Below, piece by piece: positions 24,725-34,645 of a DNA stretch of 64,000 bases. Source of the stretch: Deinococcus humi. Its GTDB lineage: Bacteria; Deinococcota; Deinococci; Deinococcales; Deinococcaceae. The notes below the pieces were generated by a model. That model did not search any database, was not told where the DNA came from, and worked only from the letters and a program-made list of their open reading frames with translations. The number at the start of each line of letters is the position of its first letter. Positions within the stretch are counted from its first letter, which is position 1. Made by a program: the position numbers and the translations under genes. The DNA lies in contig NZ_JACHFL010000001.1 in assembly GCF_014201875.1 (NCBI RefSeq), positions 310,001 to 374,000 of the forward strand, given 5' to 3'.

Positions 24725-25768
24725 TCAGCGAACGGCGTTGCGGCCCAGATTCTTGGCCTCGTACATCGCCTGGTCGGCACGTCCGAACAGCTGATCGGCG
24801 GTGTCGTAGGCTCCCCGGTACGAGGCCACACCGAAACTGGCCGTGATGTCCAGATCCGCCAGCGGCTGACCCGAGATCTCGCGTCTGAGCCGCTCGGCGA
24901 TCACCAGTGCCTCGGGCTTGGCGAGGCCCGGCAGCAGCACGATGAATTCCTCGCCCCCCCAGCGCCCCACCATGCCGCCGCTGCTGCCCACCGCACGGCG
25001 CAGGCGCTTGGCCACCGCCCGCAGCACATCGTCGCCAGTGGCGTGACCGTACAGGTCGTTGACGCTCTTGAAGTGGTCAATGTCGGTCACGATTACGCTC
25101 ATGGGCGTGTTGTGCTGCCGGGAATACGACATGGCCCGCTCCAGTTCCTCCTCGATGGCGCCGCGGCCATACACCATGGTCAGGGCGTCCTGCCGCGCCG
25201 CCAGCAGCTTGCCCTGATCCTGCTCGTGGGTCAGCAGGTTTCCCTCAATAAAGGTCACAACCAGATACGACACGTAGGTGGTGATCGTCAGGGTCAGGCA
25301 GACCGTCAGCCAGTCGGCCAGCTGGGCCATGGAAAACGGCCCACGCAGCATCAGGGAACCCAGGATGGTCAGCAGGGTCAACACGTTGGCCCCCAGGCCC
25401 CAGCGCGACCCCAGGATCAGGAACGAGATCAGCACGCTGACGCTCTGCCACAAGAACAGCTGCAGCACACTCTGATCGGCACCCAGCACCCGCGGAATCT
25501 CGGTCATCACAGCCAGCAGGCAACCGAGGTAAGCCGTCAGGTAGATCCAGCGCATGCTCTGCGGCATCGCCCACACCGCCAGCGAGGTCAGTATCAACAG
25601 CAGCGCGAGACCGAACCTCGGCAGCAGAAACGTCTGGGGACCTGAACTGGCAGGGTTGACCAGCGACACCAACAGAACGAACAGCACGTAGGTCAGGCTG
25701 GCGGCGTAAATCACGTACTGCTGACTTTTCAGCAGCCGCTGTTGTAGTGAATCTGTGCGCCTCTCCAT
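24725..25768 (-). CDS. Membrane diguanylate cyclase (GGDEF)
   Basis: 347 aa. About six hydrophobic segments (residues 15-175) form a membrane sensor region, followed by a coiled linker and a GGDEF domain whose active site reads GRWGGEEFIVLL (about residue 272), with DIDHFKSVNDLYGHATGD for metal and GTP binding. It should make cyclic di-GMP. The product-inhibition I-site (RxxD five residues before GGDEF) is absent: the region reads VGSSGGMVGRW. The usual DPLTGLxNR entry motif is altered to DALTMVYGRG. The signal sensed is unknown. A TAGGAT box lies 11 bases upstream of the ATG. Confidence 0.9.
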   Translation of the reverse strand: MERRTDSLQQRLLKSQQYVIYAASLTYVLFVLLVSLVNPASSGPQTFLLPRFGLALLLILTSLAVWAMPQSMRWIYLTAYLGCLLAVMTEIPRVLGADQSVLQLFLWQSVSVLISFLILGSRWGLGANVLTLLTILGSLMLRGPFSMAQLADWLTVCLTLTITTYVSYLVVTFIEGNLLTHEQDQGKLLAARQDALTMVYGRGAIEEELERAMSYSRQHNTPMSVIVTDIDHFKSVNDLYGHATGDDVLRAVAKRLRRAVGSSGGMVGRWGGEEFIVLLPGLAKPEALVIAERLRREISGQPLADLDITASFGVASYRGAYDTADQLFGRADQAMYEAKNLGRNAVR

Positions 25769-25871
25769 GACCTCGCGTCATCCTAGTGGACACTCCCTGA
25801 CAGCAGGCTCAAAGTTAGAGCCTGCGTCCAGGCAGGGTTGCCAGTACGGCTCACTTCCTCTCTCTCCCCCA

Positions 25872-25916
25872 GCCGTCCTGGCAGGGGCCCATGCAGACGG
25901 CCCCCGCCAGGACGGC
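25872..25916. repeat. Large inverted repeat between the GGDEF gene and ndk
   Basis: 18-base arms (25872-25889 and 25899-25916) match at 17 positions around a 9-base loop. It lies upstream of the GGDEF gene and beyond the ndk terminator. There is no T run, so the role is unclear; it may act as a transcription barrier or RNA stabiliser. Confidence 0.6.
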
Positions 25917-25922
25917 GTGAAC

Positions 25923-25972
25923 AAAAATTCACAGTGGCGGCGGCACCCCTGAATCAGAGGTGCCGCCGCCAC
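25923..25972 (-). terminator. ndk terminator
   Basis: Perfect 14-bp stem (25934-25947 with 25959-25972) with an 11-base loop. On the minus strand it is followed by ACTGTGAATTTTTG, giving a T run at 25923-25927. This is a good Rho-independent terminator for ndk. Confidence 0.75.
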
Positions 25973-26149
25973 GTTTGCCCGCCTTGAGCCGGGCATTCTT
26001 AATGTCATTTTCTCTGTGTCCGCCACACCTTACACGAGGAGGGCGATCCACACCGAGCCTTCAGAGGATGCCCATGCTGCCGTTCCGAAACGAACTTCAG
26101 TCTCATCCGGGAGTCATAGGGGCCGCGCCCCTGAGCCTGGTGTCCTGAC

Positions 26150-26566
26150 TCAATCCAGCAGTTCGCCTGCCGCGAAGAACAGGCCCAACTCGCGCTCAGC
26201 ACTCTCGCTGCTGTCGCTGCCGTGGGTGACGTTCTCGCCGGTGGTGGTGGCGAAATCGGCGCGGATGGTACCGGGCGCGGCGTTAGCCGGATTGGTGGCC
26301 CCCATCATGGCCCGCCAGCCCGCGATGGCCTCGTTGCCTTCCAGGGCAATGGCCACGACAGGGCCGCCAGTGATGAAGTCCACCAGTTCACCGAAGAAGG
26401 GGCGCTCCTTGTGCTCGCCGTAGTGCGTCTCGGCGGTCTGACGCGAGATCATCATCTGCTTGAGGCCCACCACACGGTAGCCCTTGCGGGCGATGCGGGC
26501 GAGGATTTCGGAGGTCAGGCCGCGGCGTACGCCGTCGGGTTTGATCATGGCAAAAGTCCGTTCCAT
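26150..26566 (-). CDS. ndk: Nucleoside diphosphate kinase
   Basis: 138-aa full-length NDK, which transfers the gamma phosphate of ATP to nucleoside diphosphates through a phospho-His. The N-terminus [17 protein letters not shown], the [14 protein letters not shown] segment ([14 protein letters not shown]) and the catalytic motif [15 protein letters not shown] (His near 117) are all intact. The ATG at 26566 gives the canonical N-terminus, and TATGCT (26577-26582) on the minus strand gives a very short leader. It diverges from the nucleoside-type ABC permease genes. Confidence 0.97.
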   Translation of the reverse strand: MERTFAMIKPDGVRRGLTSEILARIARKGYRVVGLKQMMISRQTAETHYGEHKERPFFGELVDFITGGPVVAIALEGNEAIAGWRAMMGATNPANAAPGTIRADFATTTGENVTHGSDSSESAERELGLFFAAGELLD

Positions 26567-26710
26567 AGCGCCAGAGAGCATAGCAAAAAGGCGAAGGTTC
26601 TTTTCACCCGGTTTTCTCTGGCCGCGGTGGGAAGCTCGGGGGTTATGCCCGAATGCCGCAGCCCTGCGCGGGACCGCCCACAACCTGTTTTTGGCCCGTA
26701 CAATGGCCGC

Positions 26711-28690
26711 GTGACCCACAACACCCAATCTCGTCCATCCGGGGATGCGTCGCGCGTCGCGCTGATCGCGTGCGCGGTGGCCGCCGCAGGTATGCTGCTC
26801 TTTCCACTCGCCTCGCTGGGACGGGGCTTCAGCGCCGACGCCGTGTTGCTGCATCTGAGCGGTTCCATTCTAAATCTGGCCAACAACCAGGAGGCCCCAC
26901 TGGTCAATCCCGGCAGCGCCCTCGCGCTGGGTTGGGCCACGCTGGCCGCCGTGATCGCCACCCTGGTCGGAGCGGTGCGCCGCGCGAACTGGTTCTGGAT
27001 CACCGGCCTGCTGGCTTTCGCACTTTCGGTGGCGACCGTGCTGGCTCTGAACAGCGGGCTGGCCGCGCAGGTCGAGCGGGTGGCCGCTGACACCACTCTG
27101 CGGGCCGGGGCCAGACGGCAGCTCCGTAACTTCTACGACGGCGGCGGCATGAACCTGGGTCTGTTCCTGCCTATGCTGGCCGGACTGATCGCGGCGGGCG
27201 CGGGCCTGAGCGCCCGTGCATGGGTGCTAGACCGCTTCAACCGCCTGCGCGGGCTGCTGGTCCCGGTCTCGGCCATCACACTGGCCGTGCTGGTAGGGGC
27301 CATCGTGGTCCTGGTGGTGCAGCCCATCGTCAACCCCACAGGCAAGAATCTGAACCTGTGGCAGGCCTGGCTCGCCAAGAGCGATGTGGTGTATTTCGTC
27401 TACTCCACGCTCTTCGCGCCGGTCACCCGCCTGTCGCCACTGCTGTCGAGCCTCAAGCTAGCGACGCCACTGATCTTCACCGGTCTGAGCGTGGCCTTCG
27501 CCTTCCGCACCGGCCTCTTTAATATCGGCGCGCCGGGGCAACTGACCATGGGGGCCATCGGCGCAATGCTGATGGGTGTGTACGGTCCCCCCAGTCTGGG
27601 CTGGGCGCTGCTGCCCCTTTCGGTGCTGGCCGCAGCGGCAGGTGGGGCACTGTGGGGCGCGATTCCAGGCCTGCTCAAGGCCCGCTTCGGCTCCAGCGAG
27701 GTCATCAACACCATCATGCTCAACTACGTCGCCTCGGCGGTATTCATCTTTATGATCGGTTCGGAGACCTTTCCGTTCCTGGGCAGGGAGTACAACCTGC
27801 CGTTCAAGGCCCCCGGCTTCGAGGCCAAAAGCGAGGAATTACAGCAGGCCGCCCGGCTGCCCACCTTGCTTGACCTGTTCAACGTCGGTCCGGCGGGCGG
27901 CGGTTACGTCCTGAGCATCGGCCTCGTGGTGGCGCTGATCGCCCTGCTGATCGCGCGTCCGCTGCTCAAGGCCGTCAGGAACGGTGGACTGATTGCCGTC
28001 GTGATCGCCCTTGCGCTGGGCGCGCTGACGTGGCGCATCGGGGTTCCGGCAAACATCAACGGCAGCCAGCTCAACGCGTCCTTCCTGATCGCGCTGGCCT
28101 GCGTGGCGCTATTCGGCACGCTGATGTGGCGCACCGCCACCGGCTACGCGCTGCGGGCAGTGGGTCTTTCACCCCGCGCGGCGGAGTACGGCGGGATCAG
28201 CGTGGCGCGCGGCACAGTGCTGGCGATGACCCTGGCCGGCATGTTCGCCGGGCTGGCCGGGACACACTACGTCAATGGCGGCGCGCTGGACGAGTACCGC
28301 CTGAAGGGCAACATGCCGGTCAACGTGGGCTTCGACGGCATCGCCGTGGCCCTGATGGGCCAGAACACCCCCACCGGGGTGGTGCTCGCCAGCCTACTGT
28401 TCGGCACGGTCGATACGGGCGGCGTAGACGTGGACCAGCAACTCGACGGCGTGAACAAGGACATCGTGACGGTGCTGAAAGCATTGATCGTGCTGTTTAT
28501 CGCCGCCGGGGGCTTCCTGAGCCGCCGCCTGGTGGACCCGCCGCCGCCGCAACTGGTGGCCGCCACCGACAGGACGGGCAGCGATGAGGGCGGCAAGCTC
28601 TCCCCCAGCGCCGCGGCGCAGCAGGCGGGCACCCCCAACCCCAACGTCGGTTACAGCAGTGAAGAGAACACCCGTGAAGGGGGCAAATAA
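26711..28690 (+). CDS. ABC transporter permease, nucleoside/simple-sugar type (NupP/YufP-like) with extra N-terminal membrane region
   Basis: 659-aa integral membrane permease. The core (from about residue 230) carries the family signatures [35 protein letters not shown] and [20 protein letters not shown], then [14 protein letters not shown] and [17 protein letters not shown]. About 200 additional N-terminal residues contain roughly four extra hydrophobic segments, making it much longer than the usual 350-400 aa. The start is GTG 26711 with TACAAT six bases before it (leaderless). The second permease begins within its stop codon (TAATG). The ATPase and BMP-type substrate-binding lipoprotein expected for a full system are not in this window. 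Confidence 0.88.
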   Translation: MTHNTQSRPSGDASRVALIACAVAAAGMLLFPLASLGRGFSADAVLLHLSGSILNLANNQEAPLVNPGSALALGWATLAAVIATLVGAVRRANWFWITGLLAFALSVATVLALNSGLAAQVERVAADTTLRAGARRQLRNFYDGGGMNLGLFLPMLAGLIAAGAGLSARAWVLDRFNRLRGLLVPVSAITLAVLVGAIVVLVVQPIVNPTGKNLNLWQAWLAKSDVVYFVYSTLFAPVTRLSPLLSSLKLATPLIFTGLSVAFAFRTGLFNIGAPGQLTMGAIGAMLMGVYGPPSLGWALLPLSVLAAAAGGALWGAIPGLLKARFGSSEVINTIMLNYVASAVFIFMIGSETFPFLGREYNLPFKAPGFEAKSEELQQAARLPTLLDLFNVGPAGGGYVLSIGLVVALIALLIARPLLKAVRNGGLIAVVIALALGALTWRIGVPANINGSQLNASFLIALACVALFGTLMWRTATGYALRAVGLSPRAAEYGGISVARGTVLAMTLAGMFAGLAGTHYVNGGALDEYRLKGNMPVNVGFDGIAVALMGQNTPTGVVLASLLFGTVDTGGVDVDQQLDGVNKDIVTVLKALIVLFIAAGGFLSRRLVDPPPPQLVAATDRTGSDEGGKLSPSAAAQQAGTPNPNVGYSSEENTREGGK

Positions 28691-29604
28691 TGGACGGGCT
28701 GTTCGCACAACTGATCACGGCGGCATTTCTCGCCACCTTTATCCGCAGTCTGGTCCCACTGCTGTTGACCGCGCTGGGCGGGCTGTTCAGCGAGCGCAGC
28801 GGCGTGGTGAACATCGCGCTGGATGGGCTGATTATCTTCGGAGCACTGGGAGGGGCAGTCACGACCCTGCTGCTGCAACCCACGCTGGGAGCCGCCGCAC
28901 CATGGGCTGGCTGGCTGGGCGGGGCGCTGGTCGGCGGGCTGATCGCGTGGGTTCACGCCGTTATCAGCATCAAGTACCGTGCCGATCAGGTCATCAGCGG
29001 CACGGCCATCAATCTGCTGGCCACTGGGGTGCCGCCCGTGATCCTGACCGCGCTGTACAACAGCTCTACCGAGAGCCCCAAGGTCGCCAACGCGCTGCCC
29101 CTGTGGGGCGTGGGCGAACTCCGCTTCTCCCCCCCGGTGTACTTCGCTTTCCTGGCGGTGGCGATGACCTGGTACGTGCTGTACCGCACGCCCTTCGGCC
29201 TGCGTCTGCGCGCCACCGGGGAGCAGCCTGGCGCGGCGGCCAGCATGGGCATCAACGTGCGGCGCATGCGCTACACCGCCGTGATCCTGTCCGGCGTGCT
29301 GGCCGGGACCGCAGGGGTGTTTCTGAGCATCGGCAACCTGGACTCCTACGTCCGCAACATCAGTGCGGGGGGCGGCTTCATCGCGCTGGCCGCGCTGATC
29401 TTCGGGCAGTGGAAACCGCTGGGTGTGCTGGGCGCCACCGTGCTGTTCGGCTTCCTGCAGGCGCTGTCTATCGCGCTGGGCGGGGGCGACCTGCTGCCGC
29501 CGACACTGGTGCAGGCCCTGCCGTACCTGATCACCATTCTGGCGCTGATCTTCACCGGACGCAGCCGCGCGCCCAAAGCGCTGGGCAGGCCGTATGACGG
29601 ATGA
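28690..29604 (+). CDS. ABC transporter permease, nucleoside/simple-sugar type (NupQ/YufQ-like)
   Basis: 304-aa membrane protein with about eight to nine hydrophobic segments. Family motifs are LLTALGGLFSERSGVVNIALDGLII, the GTAINLLATGV segment and ATGEQPGAAASMGINV. It pairs with the preceding permease (overlapping TAATG) to form the heterodimeric channel of a nucleoside or sugar importer of the BmpA-NupOPQ type. Substrate specificity cannot be read from sequence; nucleosides are the usual cargo. Confidence 0.9.
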   Translation: MDGLFAQLITAAFLATFIRSLVPLLLTALGGLFSERSGVVNIALDGLIIFGALGGAVTTLLLQPTLGAAAPWAGWLGGALVGGLIAWVHAVISIKYRADQVISGTAINLLATGVPPVILTALYNSSTESPKVANALPLWGVGELRFSPPVYFAFLAVAMTWYVLYRTPFGLRLRATGEQPGAAASMGINVRRMRYTAVILSGVLAGTAGVFLSIGNLDSYVRNISAGGGFIALAALIFGQWKPLGVLGATVLFGFLQALSIALGGGDLLPPTLVQALPYLITILALIFTGRSRAPKALGRPYDG

Positions 29605-29666
29605 TGGACGGCGTGGACGCTGTGCCGGTGTCCACACGCCCAGGGGTGTGGGAGGTTAGGACCAGC

Positions 29667-30689
29667 ATGACGTTCGGCGCGGCCCTGCGCAGCGCGCGGG
29701 AGGCACAGGGCCTGACCCTGCGCGAGCTGGCCCAGACCACTGCCATTCGCCGCGACTACCTGCAGGCGTTGGAAGATGGTCAGCTCGGCGGCTTGCCCGA
29801 ATCCACCTTCGCCCGCGCCTACCTGCGCACTTACGCCCGCGAACTGGGACTGGACCCCGCACCGCTGCTGGCCGACTTTGACCGCCTGATCCGGCCCCCC
29901 GCACCTGAACCGGAGGTCACGGCACCCCCGCAGCCAGCCCAGGAGGACGTTGCCACGCTGGGGCCAGTCCGGATTGCCCTGATTGCCGTCCTGCTGGTCC
30001 TGCTGCTGGCCGTGGGCGCGTTGCTGATCCGCCGCTCAGCCCCAGCGGCGCTCACGCCTAACGCTCCCACCACCCAGACCACCCCACCAGTCCAGCCTCA
30101 GACGCCCCAGTCCTCAGCACTGCCACCTGCCGTTCCCAAGCCAGTCGCCCCGCAGGGTACCGTGCACCTGAACGTCAAGAGCGTGCCGGACGGTGCGATG
30201 GTGTACCTCGACAACCGCAACCTGGGCCGGACCCCGGTGCAGTCTTTCCCGGTGGACCCACGCAGCCGGGCGGAGTTGCGCGTGGAGGCAGCGGGGCGCA
30301 CCCCCCTGAAGCAGACCATTGACCTGGGCCAGAGCCGCAACCTGCGCGCCACGTTGCCGCCGATTGGGGGCGAGACCAGTGTCCTGACAGACCTGAACAC
30401 CGGGGTCCAGACGCTGACGCCGCTGCCCCCAGCCCCTCCACCAACCACGTCCGCCCCTGCTGGCGCTGGCGGGGTGGCCGTCCGCTACGTGGGCCAGTCC
30501 TGGGCCCGCGTGACCGACCGGGGAGGCCGCGTGCTGTACGAAGGCGTCCCGGCGAAGGGAAGCGTCCAGAATTACCCGGCGGGCGTGAGCATCCGCGCCG
30601 GCAACGCGGGGGCGGTGCGGGTGACTGTGGGAAGCGGCCCCGAGCAGGCCATGGGCGAGGCTGGACAGGTGCTGACCCGGCAGTACTAG
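29667..30689 (+). CDS. RodZ-like protein: helix-turn-helix, transmembrane helix, PEGA and C-terminal periplasmic domain
   Basis: 340 aa. Order: cytoplasmic Xre-type HTH (GAALRSAREAQGLTLRELA ... RRDYLQALEDGQ ... AYLRTYARELGLDPAPLL), Pro-rich linker, one transmembrane helix (VRIALIAVLLVLLLAVGALL, about residues 108-128), a Pro/Thr/Gln-rich stretch, a PEGA domain (VKSVPDGAMVYLDNRNLGRTP), and a C-terminal DUF4115-like domain (VAVRYVGQSWARVTDRGGRVLYEG). This is the RodZ plan; RodZ links MreB to the cell-wall elongation machinery. The PEGA insertion is unusual for RodZ. I prefer ATG 29667 over upstream ATGs, because it starts the HTH correctly and GGAGG lies upstream. Confidence 0.8.
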   Translation: MTFGAALRSAREAQGLTLRELAQTTAIRRDYLQALEDGQLGGLPESTFARAYLRTYARELGLDPAPLLADFDRLIRPPAPEPEVTAPPQPAQEDVATLGPVRIALIAVLLVLLLAVGALLIRRSAPAALTPNAPTTQTTPPVQPQTPQSSALPPAVPKPVAPQGTVHLNVKSVPDGAMVYLDNRNLGRTPVQSFPVDPRSRAELRVEAAGRTPLKQTIDLGQSRNLRATLPPIGGETSVLTDLNTGVQTLTPLPPAPPPTTSAPAGAGGVAVRYVGQSWARVTDRGGRVLYEGVPAKGSVQNYPAGVSIRAGNAGAVRVTVGSGPEQAMGEAGQVLTRQY

Positions 30690-30814
30690 GTCAGGCACAG
30701 CGCACCCCTCTTGAAGCCGCGCCGCCGTCTGGCAGCGCCGCCCCGCGAGTCTCCATAATTTTCTGCGTGCAGGAGGGCCTTTTCTCCCACTAGCAGAGAA
30801 GTGTCTTTGCGGCG

Positions 30815-30820
30815 TACACT
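30815..30820 (+). promoter_or_regulatory. -10 box of dnaG transcript (TACACT)
   Basis: TACACT lies eight bases before an ATG at 30829. It predicts a 5' end near 30828, about 70 bases before the dnaG start codon. Confidence 0.5.
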
Positions 30821-30828
30821 ACGAGATC

Positions 30829-30930
30829 ATGACCGGACGGCGGCCCCCTCTCGGCAGGGTGGAGGCCTCCGCGGCATCCGGGGAGGTGAGGACACATTGG
30901 GAACCAAGGAGGACGTTCGTTCGCGGCTGA
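30829..30930 (+). CDS. Leaderless 33-codon ORF overlapping the dnaG start
   Basis: An ATG placed for leaderless translation (TACACT -10 box eight bases upstream) opens a 33-codon, Arg/Pro-rich frame ([14 protein letters not shown]...). The frame runs through the dnaG ribosome-binding site and TTG start (30897) and stops 31 bases inside dnaG, in a different frame. Translation of it would interfere with or be coupled to dnaG initiation. It may be an upstream regulatory ORF or a chance frame at the transcript's 5' end. Confidence 0.35.
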   Translation: MTGRRPPLGRVEASAASGEVRTHWEPRRTFVRG

Positions 30931-32672
30931 ACATCGCGGAAGTCGTCGGTGAATACGTGCGCCTCACCCCCGCCGGGAAGGGCAGGATGAAGGGGCTGTG
31001 TCCGTTCCACAACGAGAAGAGCCCCAGTTTTCAGGTGGACACCGAGCAGGGCTACTTCTACTGCTTTGGCTGCAAGGCAGGCGGCGACGTGTTCAGCTTC
31101 GTGCAGCGCAGCGAGAACCTGAGCTTCGGCGACGCCCTGCGTAAACTGGCCGAGCGGGTGGGCATTCAGGTGGAGGCCAAGTACGGGGAGCGCAGCAACC
31201 GCGATCTGTACGACGTGAACGCCTTCGCCCTGGCATATTTCCGCGAACACCTGCCAGGGCCGGCACTGGACTATCTCCGGCGCCGCGGGTTGACCGACGA
31301 AACCATCGCCGCCTTCGAGCTGGGCTACGCTCCCGACAGCTGGGACGGCCTGCTGAAGCACGCGCGCACCAAGGGCCTGAGCGAGCGGCAGCTGCTGGAG
31401 GCGGGCCTGCTGACCGAGAACGCCGAGAATGGACGCGTCTATGACCGCTTCCGGGGCCGCGTCATGTTCCCGATCCGCGATCACCTGGGTCGGCTGGTCG
31501 GTTTCGGCGGGCGCGTGCTGGACGACAGCAAGCCCAAGTACCTGAACACCCCCGAGACCGACGCCTTCCACAAGGGCGAGGTGCTGTACGGGCTGGACAA
31601 GGCGCGCAGCGGGCTGGGCAAGGCGGAGAATGGGGACGCCGAACTGATCGTGGTGGAAGGGTACATGGACGTGATCACCATGCAGCAGCACGGCTTTACC
31701 GGGGCCGTCGCCAGCCTGGGCACCGCCCTGACCGCCGAGCACGCCACGCTGCTGGAGCGGCTGGGCACGCGCAGCATCTCGCTGATGTTCGACCGCGACG
31801 AGGCCGGGCTGAAGGCCATGCTCAAGGGGCTCGATCAGGTGCTGGGCGCGAAGTTCCGGGTGCGGGCCACCTCGGTGCCCAGCGGCAAGGACCCGGCCGA
31901 CGCGCTGCTGGCCGGGGACGAAGCGGGCATTCGCCAGGCCCTGGCCCAGGGCGTGGATGAGGTGCAGTACCGCGTGCAGGCCGCCATCGAGACGCACGGC
32001 ACCGCCACAGCGGAGGGCAAGAGGCGCATTCTGATGGAACTGCTGCCGCGCATGCAGAACCTTGATCCCCTGGACGAGATCGCCGAGGGCGTGCGCGCAG
32101 CGGCCTGCGAGACGCTGGGCATCAAACCCGAGGCGCTGCTGGAGTGGATCGGCTCGAAGGCCAAACGGCGCACCCTGACTGACACCCACCTCGCGGGGAT
32201 GAGCGCCGGGCGCGGTGAGGAGGAAAACGAGCTGAAGCTGCTGCGGCAACTGCTGATCGATCCCAGCCTGCTGGCCAAGCTGGACGGCAGTACGCCCTGG
32301 CGCAACGAATCGGTGCGCAAGGTGATGCTGGCCGTGCAGGGGGCCGTCAGCTCCGAAGCGATTCTGGACGTGTTCCGCGGCCAGCCCGAGGAGCAGCTGC
32401 TGATCCGCCTCCTGTTCGAGGGCCGCGATTCCGGCGGCCTGTCGCGCGCCACCAACGAGCAGTACGATCAGAAAGTCAACGCCTACGCCGCCGCCGCCGT
32501 GGACGACATTCAGGCCACCCTGAGCATTGACGCCATGCGCGCCGAGATCGGCCTGTTGAAAAAACAGGTGGCTGAGGCTGCCCCCGCGGAGCAACTGGGC
32601 CTCCTGAAGCAGATTCAGGAATTGCAGCGCGCCGTGGAAGCCGAGAAGCGGGGACGGCGCGGCATCGCGTAG
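30897..32672 (+). CDS. dnaG: DNA primase
   Basis: DnaG makes the RNA primers for replication. The 591-aa product has the CHC2 zinc ribbon ([11 protein letters not shown] with the downstream CFGC pair, residues about 35-65), RNA polymerase domain, and TOPRIM domain with [15 protein letters not shown] (near 250) and MFDRDEAG. The C-terminal region is the helical helicase-interaction part. I chose TTG 30897 because GGGAGGTGAGG precedes it at proper distance and the protein then begins [20 protein letters not shown], the usual DnaG N-terminus; an upstream GTG (30801) is less likely. An upstream leaderless ORF overlaps this start. Confidence 0.95.
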   Translation: MGTKEDVRSRLNIAEVVGEYVRLTPAGKGRMKGLCPFHNEKSPSFQVDTEQGYFYCFGCKAGGDVFSFVQRSENLSFGDALRKLAERVGIQVEAKYGERSNRDLYDVNAFALAYFREHLPGPALDYLRRRGLTDETIAAFELGYAPDSWDGLLKHARTKGLSERQLLEAGLLTENAENGRVYDRFRGRVMFPIRDHLGRLVGFGGRVLDDSKPKYLNTPETDAFHKGEVLYGLDKARSGLGKAENGDAELIVVEGYMDVITMQQHGFTGAVASLGTALTAEHATLLERLGTRSISLMFDRDEAGLKAMLKGLDQVLGAKFRVRATSVPSGKDPADALLAGDEAGIRQALAQGVDEVQYRVQAAIETHGTATAEGKRRILMELLPRMQNLDPLDEIAEGVRAAACETLGIKPEALLEWIGSKAKRRTLTDTHLAGMSAGRGEEENELKLLRQLLIDPSLLAKLDGSTPWRNESVRKVMLAVQGAVSSEAILDVFRGQPEEQLLIRLLFEGRDSGGLSRATNEQYDQKVNAYAAAAVDDIQATLSIDAMRAEIGLLKKQVAEAAPAEQLGLLKQIQELQRAVEAEKRGRRGIA

Positions 32673-32812
32673 CACGCCAGCAGCGGGACCTCTGACGACT
32701 GAAAAGAGGAGCGGTGCCCTCTCCGTCCATGGGGCGAGAGCCGACTCAATTGACCTTGATCGTCACCAGCTGATCCGCTCCCGCCTCGCATACCACCCCG
32801 GTACCTGGCTCC

Positions 32813-32842
32813 AAAAAAATCCCCTCCCGGGCCTGGGAGGGG
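32813..32842 (-). terminator. Citrate synthase gene terminator
   Basis: Perfect 8-bp G+C stem (32835-32842 with 32821-32828), 6-base loop, followed on the minus strand by a seven-T run (32813-32819). Classic Rho-independent terminator. Confidence 0.88.
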
Positions 32843-32861
32843 AATGACAGCTGGTCTGGGC

Positions 32862-33995
<1,134 letters not shown>

Positions 33996-34090
33996 GATGC
34001 CCGAGGATAGCACCGCCGCCTGATACGGTCAGAGTCGCGTCAGTTCCCGAATGGGTGACAACCTTCATGTCAGCCCTACAATGTCCGGCG

Positions 34091-34645
34091 ATGACCGCTT
34101 CTCCCCAAGTTGTTCTGGCCCTGGATACGGCCACCCCCTGGCTGACCCTGGGCCTGCGCTGGGGAGGGGGTGAGGTGACCTTTTCCAGAGAGGTCGGGCG
34201 GGCGCACGCCGAGGAATTGCCCGCCGCCACACGTCAGCTGTTCGGGGAGGCGGACCTTCCGTTTCGTGCTGACCTGATCATCGTCGGCACCGGCCCCGGT
34301 TCATATACCGGCGTGCGCGTGGGCGCGAGCTATGCGCTGGGACTGGGACGCGTGTGGAGCGCTCCGGTGCGCGGTGTCGTCACGCTGGAAGGATTGGTTC
34401 GCGGCGACGGCCCGCAGGCCGTATCGCTGGACGCCCGCAAGGGCAACGTCTACGGCGCGGTCTATGAGGTCAGGCGCGGCGCAGTGGAGGGGGTGCGCCA
34501 CGCTGCTCAGAAATTCAGCGCGGAAGAGTTCGGGGCGCTGATTGACCCACTACCCTGGCATCAGGACGATGCGCCGGACGGTCTGGCATTGCTCGAAGCG
34601 GGGCTGAGGCACGGGACAGAGGACTGGGCGCTGGCCTATCTGTAA
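34091..34645 (+). CDS. tsaB: tRNA threonylcarbamoyladenosine biosynthesis protein TsaB
   Basis: TsaB is the inactive ASKH-fold partner of TsaD in forming t6A37 on ANN-decoding tRNAs. The 184-aa protein has VLALDTATPWLTLGL, the HAEELPAATRQLF segment and IVGTGPGSYTGVRVGASYALGLG, diagnostic for the family; it is shorter than the 230-aa E. coli protein because the C-terminal part is reduced. TACAAT (34077-34082) eight bases before ATG 34091 defines the start. The last ten bases overlap the end of the convergent SDR gene. tsaD and tsaE are not in the window. Confidence 0.92.
   Translation: MTASPQVVLALDTATPWLTLGLRWGGGEVTFSREVGRAHAEELPAATRQLFGEADLPFRADLIIVGTGPGSYTGVRVGASYALGLGRVWSAPVRGVVTLEGLVRGDGPQAVSLDARKGNVYGAVYEVRRGAVEGVRHAAQKFSAEEFGALIDPLPWHQDDAPDGLALLEAGLRHGTEDWALAYL

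Noticed and set aside
26222..26710. Permease start far upstream, overlapping ndk on the other strand
   Set aside because: The frame is open but passes through ndk antisense and its promoter. GTG 26711 has the leaderless signature.
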